Assembly: GCA_031409855.1 (NCBI GenBank)
Contig: JANNYA010000141.1
Span: forward strand, 1 to 64,000
Length of the DNA stretch: 64,000 bases
Reading direction: 5' to 3'
DNA from: JANNYA01 sp031409855
GTDB taxonomy: Bacteria > Pseudomonadota > Gammaproteobacteria > Xanthomonadales > SZUA-5
A model generated the notes under the pieces. That model saw only the letters and a list, made by a program, of their open reading frames with translations, was not told the DNA's origin and searched no databases. The position numbers were made by a program, and so were the translations under genes. This document shows, in pieces, positions 16,489-25,800 of the stretch (the first letter of the stretch is position 1; every line of letters starts with the position of its first letter).

Positions 16489-18047
16489 TGACTGCGCTAA
16501 AGCTTGAACAAGTCGGCGGGCCGCCCTTAAGCGCGCAAAGTATTCCGCTGGGTGCAAAGGTGCTGCTCGGGCGCGGTACCGATTGTCAGATATTGCTGCC
16601 TGATTCGGCCGTTTCCCGCCGTCACGCGTTGATCGAGCGGCGCGGCGAGCAGTACTGGCTCACCGATTTAGAAAGCCGAGGCGGCACGTTTATCAACGAT
16701 TTGCGCTTAGACGCCAAGCTGGCCGTGCCGCTCGGCGAACATGATCGGATTCGTATCGGTGCCTGGCGTTTTCGCGTGCGCGCCAACAGCGCCGTGCCAC
16801 GCACGCACGCTAGCAGTGGCTTGGGGCTGGGTACTAGCGCTGGCCTGACGCAAATTGGTGCACCGGTATTAGCCGCGCAAGCGCGTTTAGAGCTGCTGGT
16901 TGAATTTGTTGCGGCCAGCGCCGATAAGCTCAGCCTGCAGGCACTCGCGTTGACATTGATGGACTTTGCCAGCCGCGCCAGTTTGGCGGTGCGCACAAGT
17001 ATTTGGGCCGCAGATGAAGCCAGCCCGTTGTGCTATAGCCCGGATAATTTTCGTGCAACAGCACTCGTGGATGCCTTTGAGGCCTGTGCCCGGGGCGGCG
17101 TAGTGGTGGCGGAGTTACCGAGCAACAATAGTTTCAATAAATCCCTGCGCCAATCTGCCGCCGTGGTCGCGATTCGTATTGACGGCGAAGCGATTGCCTT
17201 TGTGCAGGCGGAATTTGCGCTGGCAAAGCCGAGCGATGAAGCCTTGGAATCGCTGCATGCCTTGGCACGTTTGGCGGGTTTTAGCGCCGGAAACATAGAG
17301 CGGCGCTCGGTGGAAAAGCGTATTGAGCGGCTCAGCGCTGACTTGGCGCAAGCGCACCAAGTGCAGCAAGCCATTTTGCCGCCCAGCTCGGGCACGTTTA
17401 GCGGCGTGAATTACGCCCTGCACGTCCACCCTGGGCGCGTGGTCGCGGGTGATTTGGTCGATATTTTTGCGATTAATGACGATCTATGCGCCTTCGTTTT
17501 GGGCGACGTCAGTGGCGCAGGTTTCGGCGCCGCCGTACAAATGGCCGCCGCGCAAGCGTATTTGCACGCAGAATTGATGGAAACCCACGACCCAGCCGTT
17601 GCCGCAACCCGCTGCAACGCATTTTTGGCGCGCTTTGGCGGTGGCCGCTTTGTTACCGCCTGGATAGGTGTGCTAAACGCCAAAACCGGCGAAATGCGGG
17701 TGGTCGATGCTGGCCATGGGCACGCACGCATCGTGCGAAATAGCGCCACCGCGATCAGCACAGACGCGCCGACACTCATCGGCGCCATCCCGCTGGGCAT
17801 CGACACGCTCGCGGAATACGTCAGCGAAACCCTTACTCTAGCGCGCGGCGCGCGTTTGGTGCTCTACAGCGATGGGATCGCCGAACATCGCGGCCTGGAT
17901 GGCACAGATTTTTCTGCGCACCTGGATGCGATCCTAAAAGCAAGCGCCAATTGCGTCAGCGATGTCAGCGCCGTTATGAACGCGCTTGCGGTGCACGGTG
18001 GGCGCTTGCCGGATGATGATGCGACGATTTTGTCAGTAGGGCGGTGA
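16488..18047 (+). CDS. FHA domain plus SpoIIE/PP2C-type serine phosphatase
   Basis: A 519-residue protein starting at the ATG of a TGATG overlap with ppk1 (an upstream TTG start would overlap more and is less likely). The FHA domain at about 20-95 (LLGRGTDCQILLPDSAVSRRHALIE, LESRGGTFIND) recognises phosphothreonine. The middle (about 120-270) is GAF-like. The C-terminal SpoIIE/RsbU-type PP2C domain is at about 310-515: VVAGDLVDIFAIND, VLGDVSGAGFGAAV, VVDAGHGHARIV, LYSDGIAEHR and PDDDATIL, with the acidic metal ligands present. Such proteins often reset anti-anti-sigma factors or oppose Ser/Thr kinases. Three kinase genes lie in the window. No membrane segment is seen. Confidence 0.85.
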   Translation: MTALKLEQVGGPPLSAQSIPLGAKVLLGRGTDCQILLPDSAVSRRHALIERRGEQYWLTDLESRGGTFINDLRLDAKLAVPLGEHDRIRIGAWRFRVRANSAVPRTHASSGLGLGTSAGLTQIGAPVLAAQARLELLVEFVAASADKLSLQALALTLMDFASRASLAVRTSIWAADEASPLCYSPDNFRATALVDAFEACARGGVVVAELPSNNSFNKSLRQSAAVVAIRIDGEAIAFVQAEFALAKPSDEALESLHALARLAGFSAGNIERRSVEKRIERLSADLAQAHQVQQAILPPSSGTFSGVNYALHVHPGRVVAGDLVDIFAINDDLCAFVLGDVSGAGFGAAVQMAAAQAYLHAELMETHDPAVAATRCNAFLARFGGGRFVTAWIGVLNAKTGEMRVVDAGHGHARIVRNSATAISTDAPTLIGAIPLGIDTLAEYVSETLTLARGARLVLYSDGIAEHRGLDGTDFSAHLDAILKASANCVSDVSAVMNALAVHGGRLPDDDATILSVGR

Positions 18048-18076
18048 GGTTGCCCCTTTCTGTGCGCCTCGATGCG

Positions 18077-18096
18077 CGGATTAGCGCGCTAATCCG
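18077..18096. terminator. Perfect 20-bp palindrome at a convergent gene junction
   Basis: CGGATTAGCG and its exact complement abut with no spacer, spanning the stop codon of the minus-strand gene and lying 30 bp after the phosphatase stop. It could be a bidirectional terminator-like hairpin, though no strong T-run follows on either strand. Confidence 0.35.
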
Positions 18097-18874
18097 AAAA
18101 CTGATGCGTGACTGTAGGCACGCTCGGGCCGGGGCATACCGAGGTGTAGCCTGACGCATGCTGCACCCCAAATGCTGGCAAATTGCAGTAGCGGACCGGC
18201 GAATCCAAGCCAATCAGGGCGCTACCTAAATAAAATTCTGCCGCAGCGGAACTGCCAAACCGATTGTAGAATTGAAAATTGTGGCATGCGCCAGCGCCTC
18301 TACGCGCACATACCTGAATCCGAATACTGCCGCGAGCTCCAAATTGATTGTCGCTATTTACACGCGTATCTAGCTCTAATGCCGCTGGTGACGAAAAATC
18401 TGAAGGTAATAGGGTACGGGTGTCATAAGTCGAAAATCTTACACCGTCCACCGAATAGTGATGCGAAGCGGTTAAGGTGTGTCCCGTTTCTAAATTGCCA
18501 ATAACGGTGAGCAAAACTTCACTCTGGTCGTCGCGTAGTTTTGTGTAATAACGTTGATGATTCGGCATTAAGGAAAGGGGGGAGATCTCATAATCCTCGG
18601 TTGCGGCGATACGCGCAAAGATCGCGGTTTTGCCATATAGCGGACTTAATGTTGTGCGAAAACCCTGACTGGTCAAAACTGAGGGCAAGTGTTGAATTAG
18701 GAATTCGCGTTGACCTTGATTAGTTCCGGCATTCATTTCGTCCGGTTTTGTGCAGGATTGCAGAATCGCATTCTGGGCAACTTGGTACACCCGGACGGCT
18801 GCGGATGTCCAATCACAAACGTCGCCACTGTTCAAAGCTAAAAATGAACTCGTTAGGACCGCTGAAACCAGCAT
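18089..18874 (-). CDS. Secreted protein of unknown function
   Basis: A 261-residue protein with a hydrophobic N-terminus (MLVSAVLTSSFLALNSGDVCDW) that looks like a signal peptide. The mature part has several Cys (C.., CARRGAGACHNF, RYCNLPAF, SVCPGPS), suggesting periplasmic disulfides. It otherwise shows short strands with no motif I recognise. The gene begins 48 bp after the end of the Ser/Thr kinase gene on the same strand, so it may be the third gene of the sigma-factor/kinase operon. Function not assigned. Confidence 0.6.
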   Translation of the reverse strand: MLVSAVLTSSFLALNSGDVCDWTSAAVRVYQVAQNAILQSCTKPDEMNAGTNQGQREFLIQHLPSVLTSQGFRTTLSPLYGKTAIFARIAATEDYEISPLSLMPNHQRYYTKLRDDQSEVLLTVIGNLETGHTLTASHHYSVDGVRFSTYDTRTLLPSDFSSPAALELDTRVNSDNQFGARGSIRIQVCARRGAGACHNFQFYNRFGSSAAAEFYLGSALIGLDSPVRYCNLPAFGVQHASGYTSVCPGPSVPTVTHQFSD

Positions 18875-18922
18875 GAAAATTCCTGTTGTAAAATAAAAAG
18901 TGTGTTTATGATGCCAAAAAAA

Positions 18923-21409
18923 TCAATTGAACATCCGCTTGATTTCCGGGTCGTATTGAGCCACAGGCGCAATTAACGCCCGCCATCTGGCAGTTGATTG
19001 ATCTTCACCCTGCGCCAAGGCAATCCAAATCGCTAGTTCCGGTGTTACGTCAGTAGTTTGAAGTTTGGGAATGAGCGCCTGAATTCGGGCATTAAATTCG
19101 TCGCGCTGTGAATTCAGGTAGTCGTCGCGCGCTAACGCGACCGACGCTAGAATCGAATGCTCGCTGATTTCTCCAACCGTCGCAGCCAATAGACGCTTAC
19201 GTCCTTCAGGTGCCAGGACACCACGTTTTGCCTGACAAATCCCAATATTAAATGCGAGAAAATGAAAGCGCGGATCCTCTGGTTTAAAGAGTTTATGCGC
19301 AAGAGCTAATATGGCATCAAACTCGGCTTCAGCCTGTTCAAACTGTCCATTGCGCATCATTCCAGCCGCGTATAGATTGCGGTAGGCCAGAACGTTCGGG
19401 TTATCTTGACCAAACACCACCAACGCGGACTGATAGGCTAGTGTGGTTTGCTTAAGCTCCTCTTTTCTATCGCCAGATCGATTCGCAATTCTGCCCAGCG
19501 CAGAATGTAAAAACGGGCGATCAATGGCTTCAAAGTCGTTTCTGGCAAGGCGATTCGTGACTAATTCCAGCGCTTGTGGTTCCATCTTTAATTGCGTGAG
19601 CGCTGCGATCCGAAGTCGAAACAAAGGCATATCGAGTTCCCGTCCGTCAGTAAAGCGCAGTACGTCATTAAAATTGCTATTTAGGTTCGCTAGCCGGGCG
19701 CGCAGATTGAGCAAGTGAACGCGTTGGGACGCATCAAAAAGCGTCTGCTTTATTCGCTCAGCCTGGGAAATTCGTTTCACCAACAGATTAAGCTCTTGTT
19801 CAATCTGCGCGATCTCCCCACCCATCAAAATACATTGCAATTGCTGTTGTGGTGTTAACTTAATTTCTTTCTCGATTTGCTCCAAAAGCGGCCCGGCTTT
19901 ATCAGTTTTGCCCAAACTGATTAAACCCTCGACCAATGCAATTAGAATGGGCGCGGTCGACTGATCAAACTTTTGCCGTGCTTTAATCTCGGTAAAACTA
20001 GCATCAATCACCACACTCAAGCCTTTGTCGCCGCGCTCGCGCGCCAGCGGGTCGGCGCGTTTGAAGACGTCAATTAGGAAGCTATTGACCGACTCTGCTG
20101 CGACACGCGCTTCATCGGCGGTGATTTTGGCTGCTTCGGCGCGCTTTTGTTGTTCCTGTGCTACTGCGTTGGCGCGTTGTAACTCATTGCCGCGCAAGCC
20201 CAGCAACACGGTCAGCGCCAATAAACTCGCCAGCGCTAGCCCAGAAATACTCGCCGCCAACCAGTGCCGACGTAAAAATTTCATCGTGCGATAGCGTCGG
20301 CCTTGGCCCGCGGCCTTGACTGGGCGGTGTTCTAGAAAGGCTTGGATATCCTCATCAAATTCGCGCGCTGACGCGTAGCGTTCGCTCGGCAGTTTGCGCA
20401 ATGCATGCAGCACAATACGATCTAAATCACCGGCTAAATTCGCGCTGAGTTTGGCAATGCTGGCAGCATTGCGATTGCTTGCGGCGCTGGCGTCGATATT
20501 GCGGCTGGGCAACGTCGGCGTTTTCTCAACAATAAAGCTTTGCAGCTGGGCCGGGGTTTTTAGCTCGCGGCTAATCAGTGGCGCGCCGCTCAGCAGCTCA
20601 TATAACAAACCGCCGAGCGCATAGACATCGGTGCCGACGCAAACAGAGCTGCCTAATAATTGCTCAGGCGCGGTCGCGTACAGGGAGAAAAACCGCTGCT
20701 GCGTCAAGGTATGTGGTGCGTGTCGATCTAGGCTTTTGGCGATGCCAAAATCTAGCAGTTTGACGATACCTGCTGAATCGACTAGGACATTGTCCGGCTT
20801 GATATCTCGGTGCACGATGAAATAGTCATGTGCATATTGCACCGCAGCAATAACTTGGCGAAATAGCGCCAGCCGCGCGTTGATGCTCAGCTGATGTTGA
20901 TCACAATACTCTGTGATCGGCAACCCTTCGACTAATTCCATTGCGATCCACGGGCGGCCATCGGTGGCAACCCCGGCATCCAGCAAACGTGCAATATTTG
21001 GGTGCACCAATTTCAGTAAGGTGCGCTGTTCCAGGGCAAAGCGCGCCTGCGCTTCGGTGCTCATGTCTTCGAGCTTGAGTATTTTTAGTGCCAACGGCTG
21101 CTTATTGCCCGCCACATCGCGCTCGGCGCGCCACACTTCCCCCATGCCGCCTTGGCCGAGCAAACCCAACAGTCGGTAGGCGCCGATTTGCGCGCGTGCC
21201 TGCACGGTTTGTACAATCGCCAAATTAAGCTGGTCGCCTAGTTGCGTTTCAAGGGCATCGGGCGTGTTGGCACTGGCCGCATCTTGCGCTAACAAGCGCG
21301 TTAGCTGCGCGGCTAAAGTCGAGTCCAGCGCCTGTATTTCTGCCAGTTTCTGCGCGCGCTGTGCGCTGTCCAACTCAACTAAAAGATCAAACCACTCGAT
21401 TTTTGTCAT
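18923..21409 (-). CDS. Membrane Ser/Thr protein kinase with C-terminal repeat region
   Basis: An 828-residue Hanks-type kinase with all core motifs: G-loop LLGQGGMGEVW (84-93), Lys109 in LALKIL, HRDIKPDN (200-207) and DFG (220-222). It therefore should be active. One transmembrane helix follows at about 385-405 (WLAASISGLALASLLALTVLLGL). A long helical region beyond it, with features of TPR-like repeats, would lie in the periplasm. The ECF-like sigma factor gene ends 6 bp upstream on the same strand. Sigma factor and kinase in one operon is a common pairing in Xanthomonadales-type genomes. The ligand sensed by the outer region is unknown. Confidence 0.88.
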   Translation of the reverse strand: MTKIEWFDLLVELDSAQRAQKLAEIQALDSTLAAQLTRLLAQDAASANTPDALETQLGDQLNLAIVQTVQARAQIGAYRLLGLLGQGGMGEVWRAERDVAGNKQPLALKILKLEDMSTEAQARFALEQRTLLKLVHPNIARLLDAGVATDGRPWIAMELVEGLPITEYCDQHQLSINARLALFRQVIAAVQYAHDYFIVHRDIKPDNVLVDSAGIVKLLDFGIAKSLDRHAPHTLTQQRFFSLYATAPEQLLGSSVCVGTDVYALGGLLYELLSGAPLISRELKTPAQLQSFIVEKTPTLPSRNIDASAASNRNAASIAKLSANLAGDLDRIVLHALRKLPSERYASAREFDEDIQAFLEHRPVKAAGQGRRYRTMKFLRRHWLAASISGLALASLLALTVLLGLRGNELQRANAVAQEQQKRAEAAKITADEARVAAESVNSFLIDVFKRADPLARERGDKGLSVVIDASFTEIKARQKFDQSTAPILIALVEGLISLGKTDKAGPLLEQIEKEIKLTPQQQLQCILMGGEIAQIEQELNLLVKRISQAERIKQTLFDASQRVHLLNLRARLANLNSNFNDVLRFTDGRELDMPLFRLRIAALTQLKMEPQALELVTNRLARNDFEAIDRPFLHSALGRIANRSGDRKEELKQTTLAYQSALVVFGQDNPNVLAYRNLYAAGMMRNGQFEQAEAEFDAILALAHKLFKPEDPRFHFLAFNIGICQAKRGVLAPEGRKRLLAATVGEISEHSILASVALARDDYLNSQRDEFNARIQALIPKLQTTDVTPELAIWIALAQGEDQSTARWRALIAPVAQYDPEIKRMFN

Positions 21410-21415
21410 GCGTTT

Positions 21416-22018
21416 TTAGCCTGCGGCCAGCATCGGATCGGAATTTGGTGGGCGCGCGCCTAAGCGCTCGGCTAAAAATGCGCGGGCATAGCGCCAAATC
21501 CGGTCTGCGGTCGCGGTGCTAACCTCCATCGCATCCGCCGCTTGGCGCGTCGACATGCCCATAAAATAGCGCAGCTCGACCAGCGTGGCATAGCGCTTTT
21601 GTTCTTGCTCCAGCTCCACTAACGCCGCATCAAGTGCCAGCCAGTCTAGTTTGTCTGCCGGGTTGTCATTCCCCGCTTCAGACTCGGCAAATTCCAGCGC
21701 AACAAACATCACGTCCGAGCCACGCTTTTGCGCTTGGTTCGCACGAATGTGATCAACAATCAGAAAGCGAATCATGCGCGCCGCCAAGGCATAGAAGTGT
21801 TTCGTGCTTTCCGCGTCTAGCCCAGCACCCTCGCGCATTTGCATCAACACATCATTGGCAAGCTCAGTCGGGCGCAAGGTAAATTGCTTGGCCTGGCGCA
21901 ACTGCCGTCCGGCGATTTCTTTCATCGCCGGATACACCATTTTCAACAACTTTTCTTCCGCGCCCTCCGTGCCGGTGCGCCAATCATTGATTAACTGTGT
22001 GATTGGCTTTAGCGCCAT
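21416..22018 (-). CDS. ECF-like RNA polymerase sigma factor (kinase-linked type)
   Basis: About 200 residues. The N-terminal MALKPITQLINDWRTG is the characteristic opening of the ECF-like subfamily often found beside Ser/Thr kinases. Region 2 (ELANDVLMQM, FYALAARMIRFLIVDHIRA) and region 4 (LVELRYFMGMSTRQAADAMEVSTATADRIWRYARAFL) are both visible. ATG at 22018 is preferred because GGCGGGG lies about 7 bases before it; a GTG at 22045 would add 9 residues. It is 6 bp from the kinase gene, with which it should be co-transcribed. No anti-sigma gene is adjacent; phosphorylation-based control is a possible alternative (inference). Confidence 0.87.
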   Translation of the reverse strand: MALKPITQLINDWRTGTEGAEEKLLKMVYPAMKEIAGRQLRQAKQFTLRPTELANDVLMQMREGAGLDAESTKHFYALAARMIRFLIVDHIRANQAQKRGSDVMFVALEFAESEAGNDNPADKLDWLALDAALVELEQEQKRYATLVELRYFMGMSTRQAADAMEVSTATADRIWRYARAFLAERLGARPPNSDPMLAAG

Positions 22019-22817
22019 TGCTAGCCCCGCCTGAATATAGGTCACGGCAGTTTACGCGTAAATGTTGACGACAGCGGGATCGCAGCGCGCAAGCGCGCGA
22101 TTCAAACTGAAGGGTAATCTCGGGAGTTTTCGCTGATTCGAGTTTAGTGGGGCGACGGCGCACTGAGTTCGTCATTCCCGCGTGCTTTTAGCGGGAATCC
22201 AGCGAGCTTGTTCTGGCGTTGCACCATTGCAATTCGCTGTACCTTGCGCGGGCTGGATCCCCGACTAAAACATTCGGGGATGACGATTCATCAGTTTGAA
22301 TGGCGACCAGCGCGCAGTGAGGTGTGATTCAAACTGATGTAATGAGGTAAACGTTTTTCGTTACGCCGAACTGTGTTCGGCAAGCAATCTGCTAAGAAGG
22401 TGGTGGGCTACTCAATTCTGACCCTGCAAGAGGCGTCAGCGCCAAAAAAGAAATGTTCCCAACAAATTCAATCTCTTATTGCGTGTAAATAAGCACGAAA
22501 CAAATTGAAAGCCCAGCTGCACTCAAGGCTCACACAATAAAATTAGTGTGACGTGTTTGCCGACATTTTTTATATCTGCCGCCAATTCCAGTCACACAAG
22601 GCGTGTTCGTTGGCAGCTGTGAAATTCCATGTTGCGTAATTGTCAACTGTGTCGTGATGGGCGAGCGAATTTTCAAGTGCTGTCAAACTCGATGTGACAA
22701 TAGTTCTAAGAGTTGGCTGCCTTAACGTTTGCAATACAAATTACCCTTCGGGCTCGCGCGCAAACTCTGGATTCTGCCGCGCGTTTTTTAAAAACCTAAC
22801 GGCATGGGGAAGTTTGA
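22019..22817. other. Long intergenic region upstream of the giant surface-protein gene
   Basis: About 800 bp without a supportable gene. It contains dispersed element C (22170-22285), a TCACAC/GTGTGA inverted repeat (22530-22551, 10-bp spacer), and AT-rich sequence from 22440 to 22700 that probably holds the promoter of the giant gene. GGGGA at 22806-22810 is the ribosome site for the ATG at 22818. Confidence 0.5.
22170..22285. repeat. Short dispersed inverted-repeat element, copy C
   Basis: It starts CGTCATTCCCGCGTGC and ends CTGGATCCCCG...CGGGGATGACG, the same end structure as the copies at 6830 and 7018, 15 kb away. No coding potential. Confidence 0.65.
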
Positions 22818-25800
22818 ATGCGTATTAATTTGGCTAGATCAACGAAATTGTCTAGGCTTTTTGCCATCGGCCTTTTTCTAATTACCGCCCTAGGCTTCAC
22901 GCATGGTGCGTTTGCGCAGCAGACTTTCACTAAAGCATTAATCGGTTCGGCGGGCCCTTATCAAACCGGGCAGAGCGTTACTTATCGCTTGCAGGGTTCG
23001 TGCAATAACTTAATTACCGGGTGCGGCGCGCTGTCCATCACTGACACTTTGCCTGCGGGCTTGGTGCTTGGCGCATGTCCGACCTCAAGTTTCTTCGGCG
23101 GCGCGAACGGCTCAATCGTTTGCGGTGCAGGTACGATCACCTTAAATCGCAACGTGTATGCCGGTGGCGATTCTTACTCGATTGATGTGATTGTTCGGGT
23201 TGATCCAAGCATCACCGTTGCCACCAGCGGCATCGTCAACACGGCGACCGCGACGATTGCCGGGCCCATTAATACGCCGTCATCTGCCGCTCCGATTTCA
23301 GTCGCCGCGCCGACACCGCAATATCAGGTGCGCAAACAGCGCATTGACCCGAATACCGGTTTAGCCATTGCGCCGGGCACGGCGGTTACTTATCGGGTGC
23401 AGCTGTGTTCGTTGACCGGCACGGGCAATATGCCGATCAATAGCGCGACCTTGACGGATACCTTGCCGTCCACGACGCCTGCGCTGAGTGCTGCGAGCGT
23501 GGAAGTATTGGGTGGCGGTACTTTGGCGTTTCCCGATATTAGCTGGGTTATTCCAGCCGGCGATTTGACCACGCTGCATACCGGTACCGGCTGCGTCAGT
23601 CGCTCGTTTGTGGTGCGCTACCCGGCTGGCATCGCTATTGGCTCTGTAGTAACGAACACGATTAATGGCACGGTCACGCCGGTTGCGGGCGCAGCGCCAG
23701 TTTTGGGCGTCGGTACGCGTGTTGACACCATTGGTGCGCCAGTGCCCGCAGGTACTTCCAGTAAATCCGCGCCCGATGTCGCCCCCGGTACCGGTGATAT
23801 CGTTTTTAGTATCAACGCGAATACCAATGGCGCAAATACGCGCGTCCCCAGCTTTGAAGTGGTGGATCGCCTGCCGGCAATACCCTTGGCGACCGGCCTG
23901 ACCTTTGCTTCAGTTAGCAGCGGGCAGTGGAATTCCCCCACCGAAGGCAGCGTCACCAGCGACGTGCGCGCCACTATTCAATACACCACCGCCGCCGTGA
24001 TGGCGGGCGTTTGCGATTTCACTATTGGCGTGCCCATTGCGACCAACATGGTCAGCCCAGGCGTGGCCGCCGTCTTTGCCGTGCCAGGCGTCATTCCAGC
24101 AAACGCCACCTGCATACGGTGGCAGTTTAGCGATGCGGGTGCTGGCGGCCCGAATACGCCGCGCAATTGGGCCTTCACGACCGCGCCGCAAGTGCGCTAC
24201 AGCGTCAATGCGGCAACCGTGGTGCCACCGGGCACGGTGCAAAACTGCACCAACACCACCTTCACGGGCGCAGCCACGCCGCGTCCAGAGCAGTGTGTGA
24301 ATGCGCGCGTTGAGCTTGCAACACCTTCGGTTGCGCCTGCGAAAAGCTTCAACCCAGCGACGACGTCACCCGGTGGCACGTTGGATATCACCATGAGCGC
24401 GAGCCACGTCGCAAATGATTCCACTGCGCCATTGACCGGCATTATTTTGTCCGATTGGCTGCCGGTGCAGTTGGAGTTCGTTAGCTTTATTAGCTCCACC
24501 CCAGGTGGACAAGTGCTGCAAGTGACGCCGAACTTTGGCAGCACCGGCCGCACTTTGGTACGCGTGAGCTATCCGGCGCTATCCGTGCCGATCGGCAATG
24601 CCGGGCCGTCTGCCACTTTCCGGGTGCGCGTGCGTGAAGGCGTGTTGAGCAATCCAGCCTATGTCAATGATATGGCGGTGTTTATTGCGCCAGGGTCGTC
24701 AGGCGCATTTACTTGCCCGAACAACACACCGCCAATCGTGGATGTGAATGATCTGAACAATGACGGCAGCGCCACCGACTTACGCTGCTCAACAACCGCC
24801 AATTTTGCCGTCACTGATGCGTTTGTGTTGGGCGGGGAAAAATGGATTGAAGGCGATACAACTTTGCCAAATGTGGACGACCCAATTTTGGCGCCGATTG
24901 TTGCCGACAACACCAACTGCCCAGATTACGACAGCAATTTCGGTGGCCCAGCGTCGAACTTCACGCGTCTACCCTGCGTTGCGCAAACCCCGCACGGCGG
25001 CGCGTTCCGCTATAAATTGCGCCTGGCAAATGCGGGTAATCGTTTGCTGGAAGAATATGTCGCTTATGACACGATTCCTTTCATTGGCGATGTCGGTGTG
25101 GGTCAGCCTTTGTCCACCCAGCAGCGCGAAACCCGTTGGGTGCCAACGCTTGATGGCCCGATTACAGCTGCTGTGGTGGTGCCGCCGTTGATTCAGATTT
25201 TGTATGCGCCGGGCACCTTCACAACGTATGCCGCTGACGCGCGCGTACAAGTGGAATACACGACCGATGGCAATTTCTGCCGCGGTGAAGTGCGAACCAC
25301 CGATTTCGCACCCGCAGCCGTCGGCACACCGGCATTGATCAATTCCTATCCCGCAGGTTGCAACACCGCAGCGGTGTTTTCCACGACCGCACCGACGCCG
25401 ATCAGCCTGACGCGCGGTTTCCGCATTCGTGCGTTCTCAACGTTGACGGCACCCGCCAGCACCATTGATTGGGTGCCTGGCACCTATATTGAGGTGAATA
25501 TGCCGCTGCGCGCACCGGCTGTGGGTGCACCGCCCAGTTATGTCGGCGGCATCGCACCCAATGTTATTGCCAACGCTGGATTTTATAACCCCGCGTGGAA
25601 CAGCTTCGCGCACCGCGTGTTCCGCGCTGCTGCTGTGGCAAATACCGATCTATTGCCAACCGCCGAGCCACCGAAAGTAGGCATCGTGTTGCCTGAGCGC
25701 TATCGTTTGGGTAACTTGGTGTGGTTGGACAATGGCGCTGGCAACGCGAGTTTGCGTAACAACGGCCTAGCCGATGTCAACGAGCCAGGAATCAATGGCG

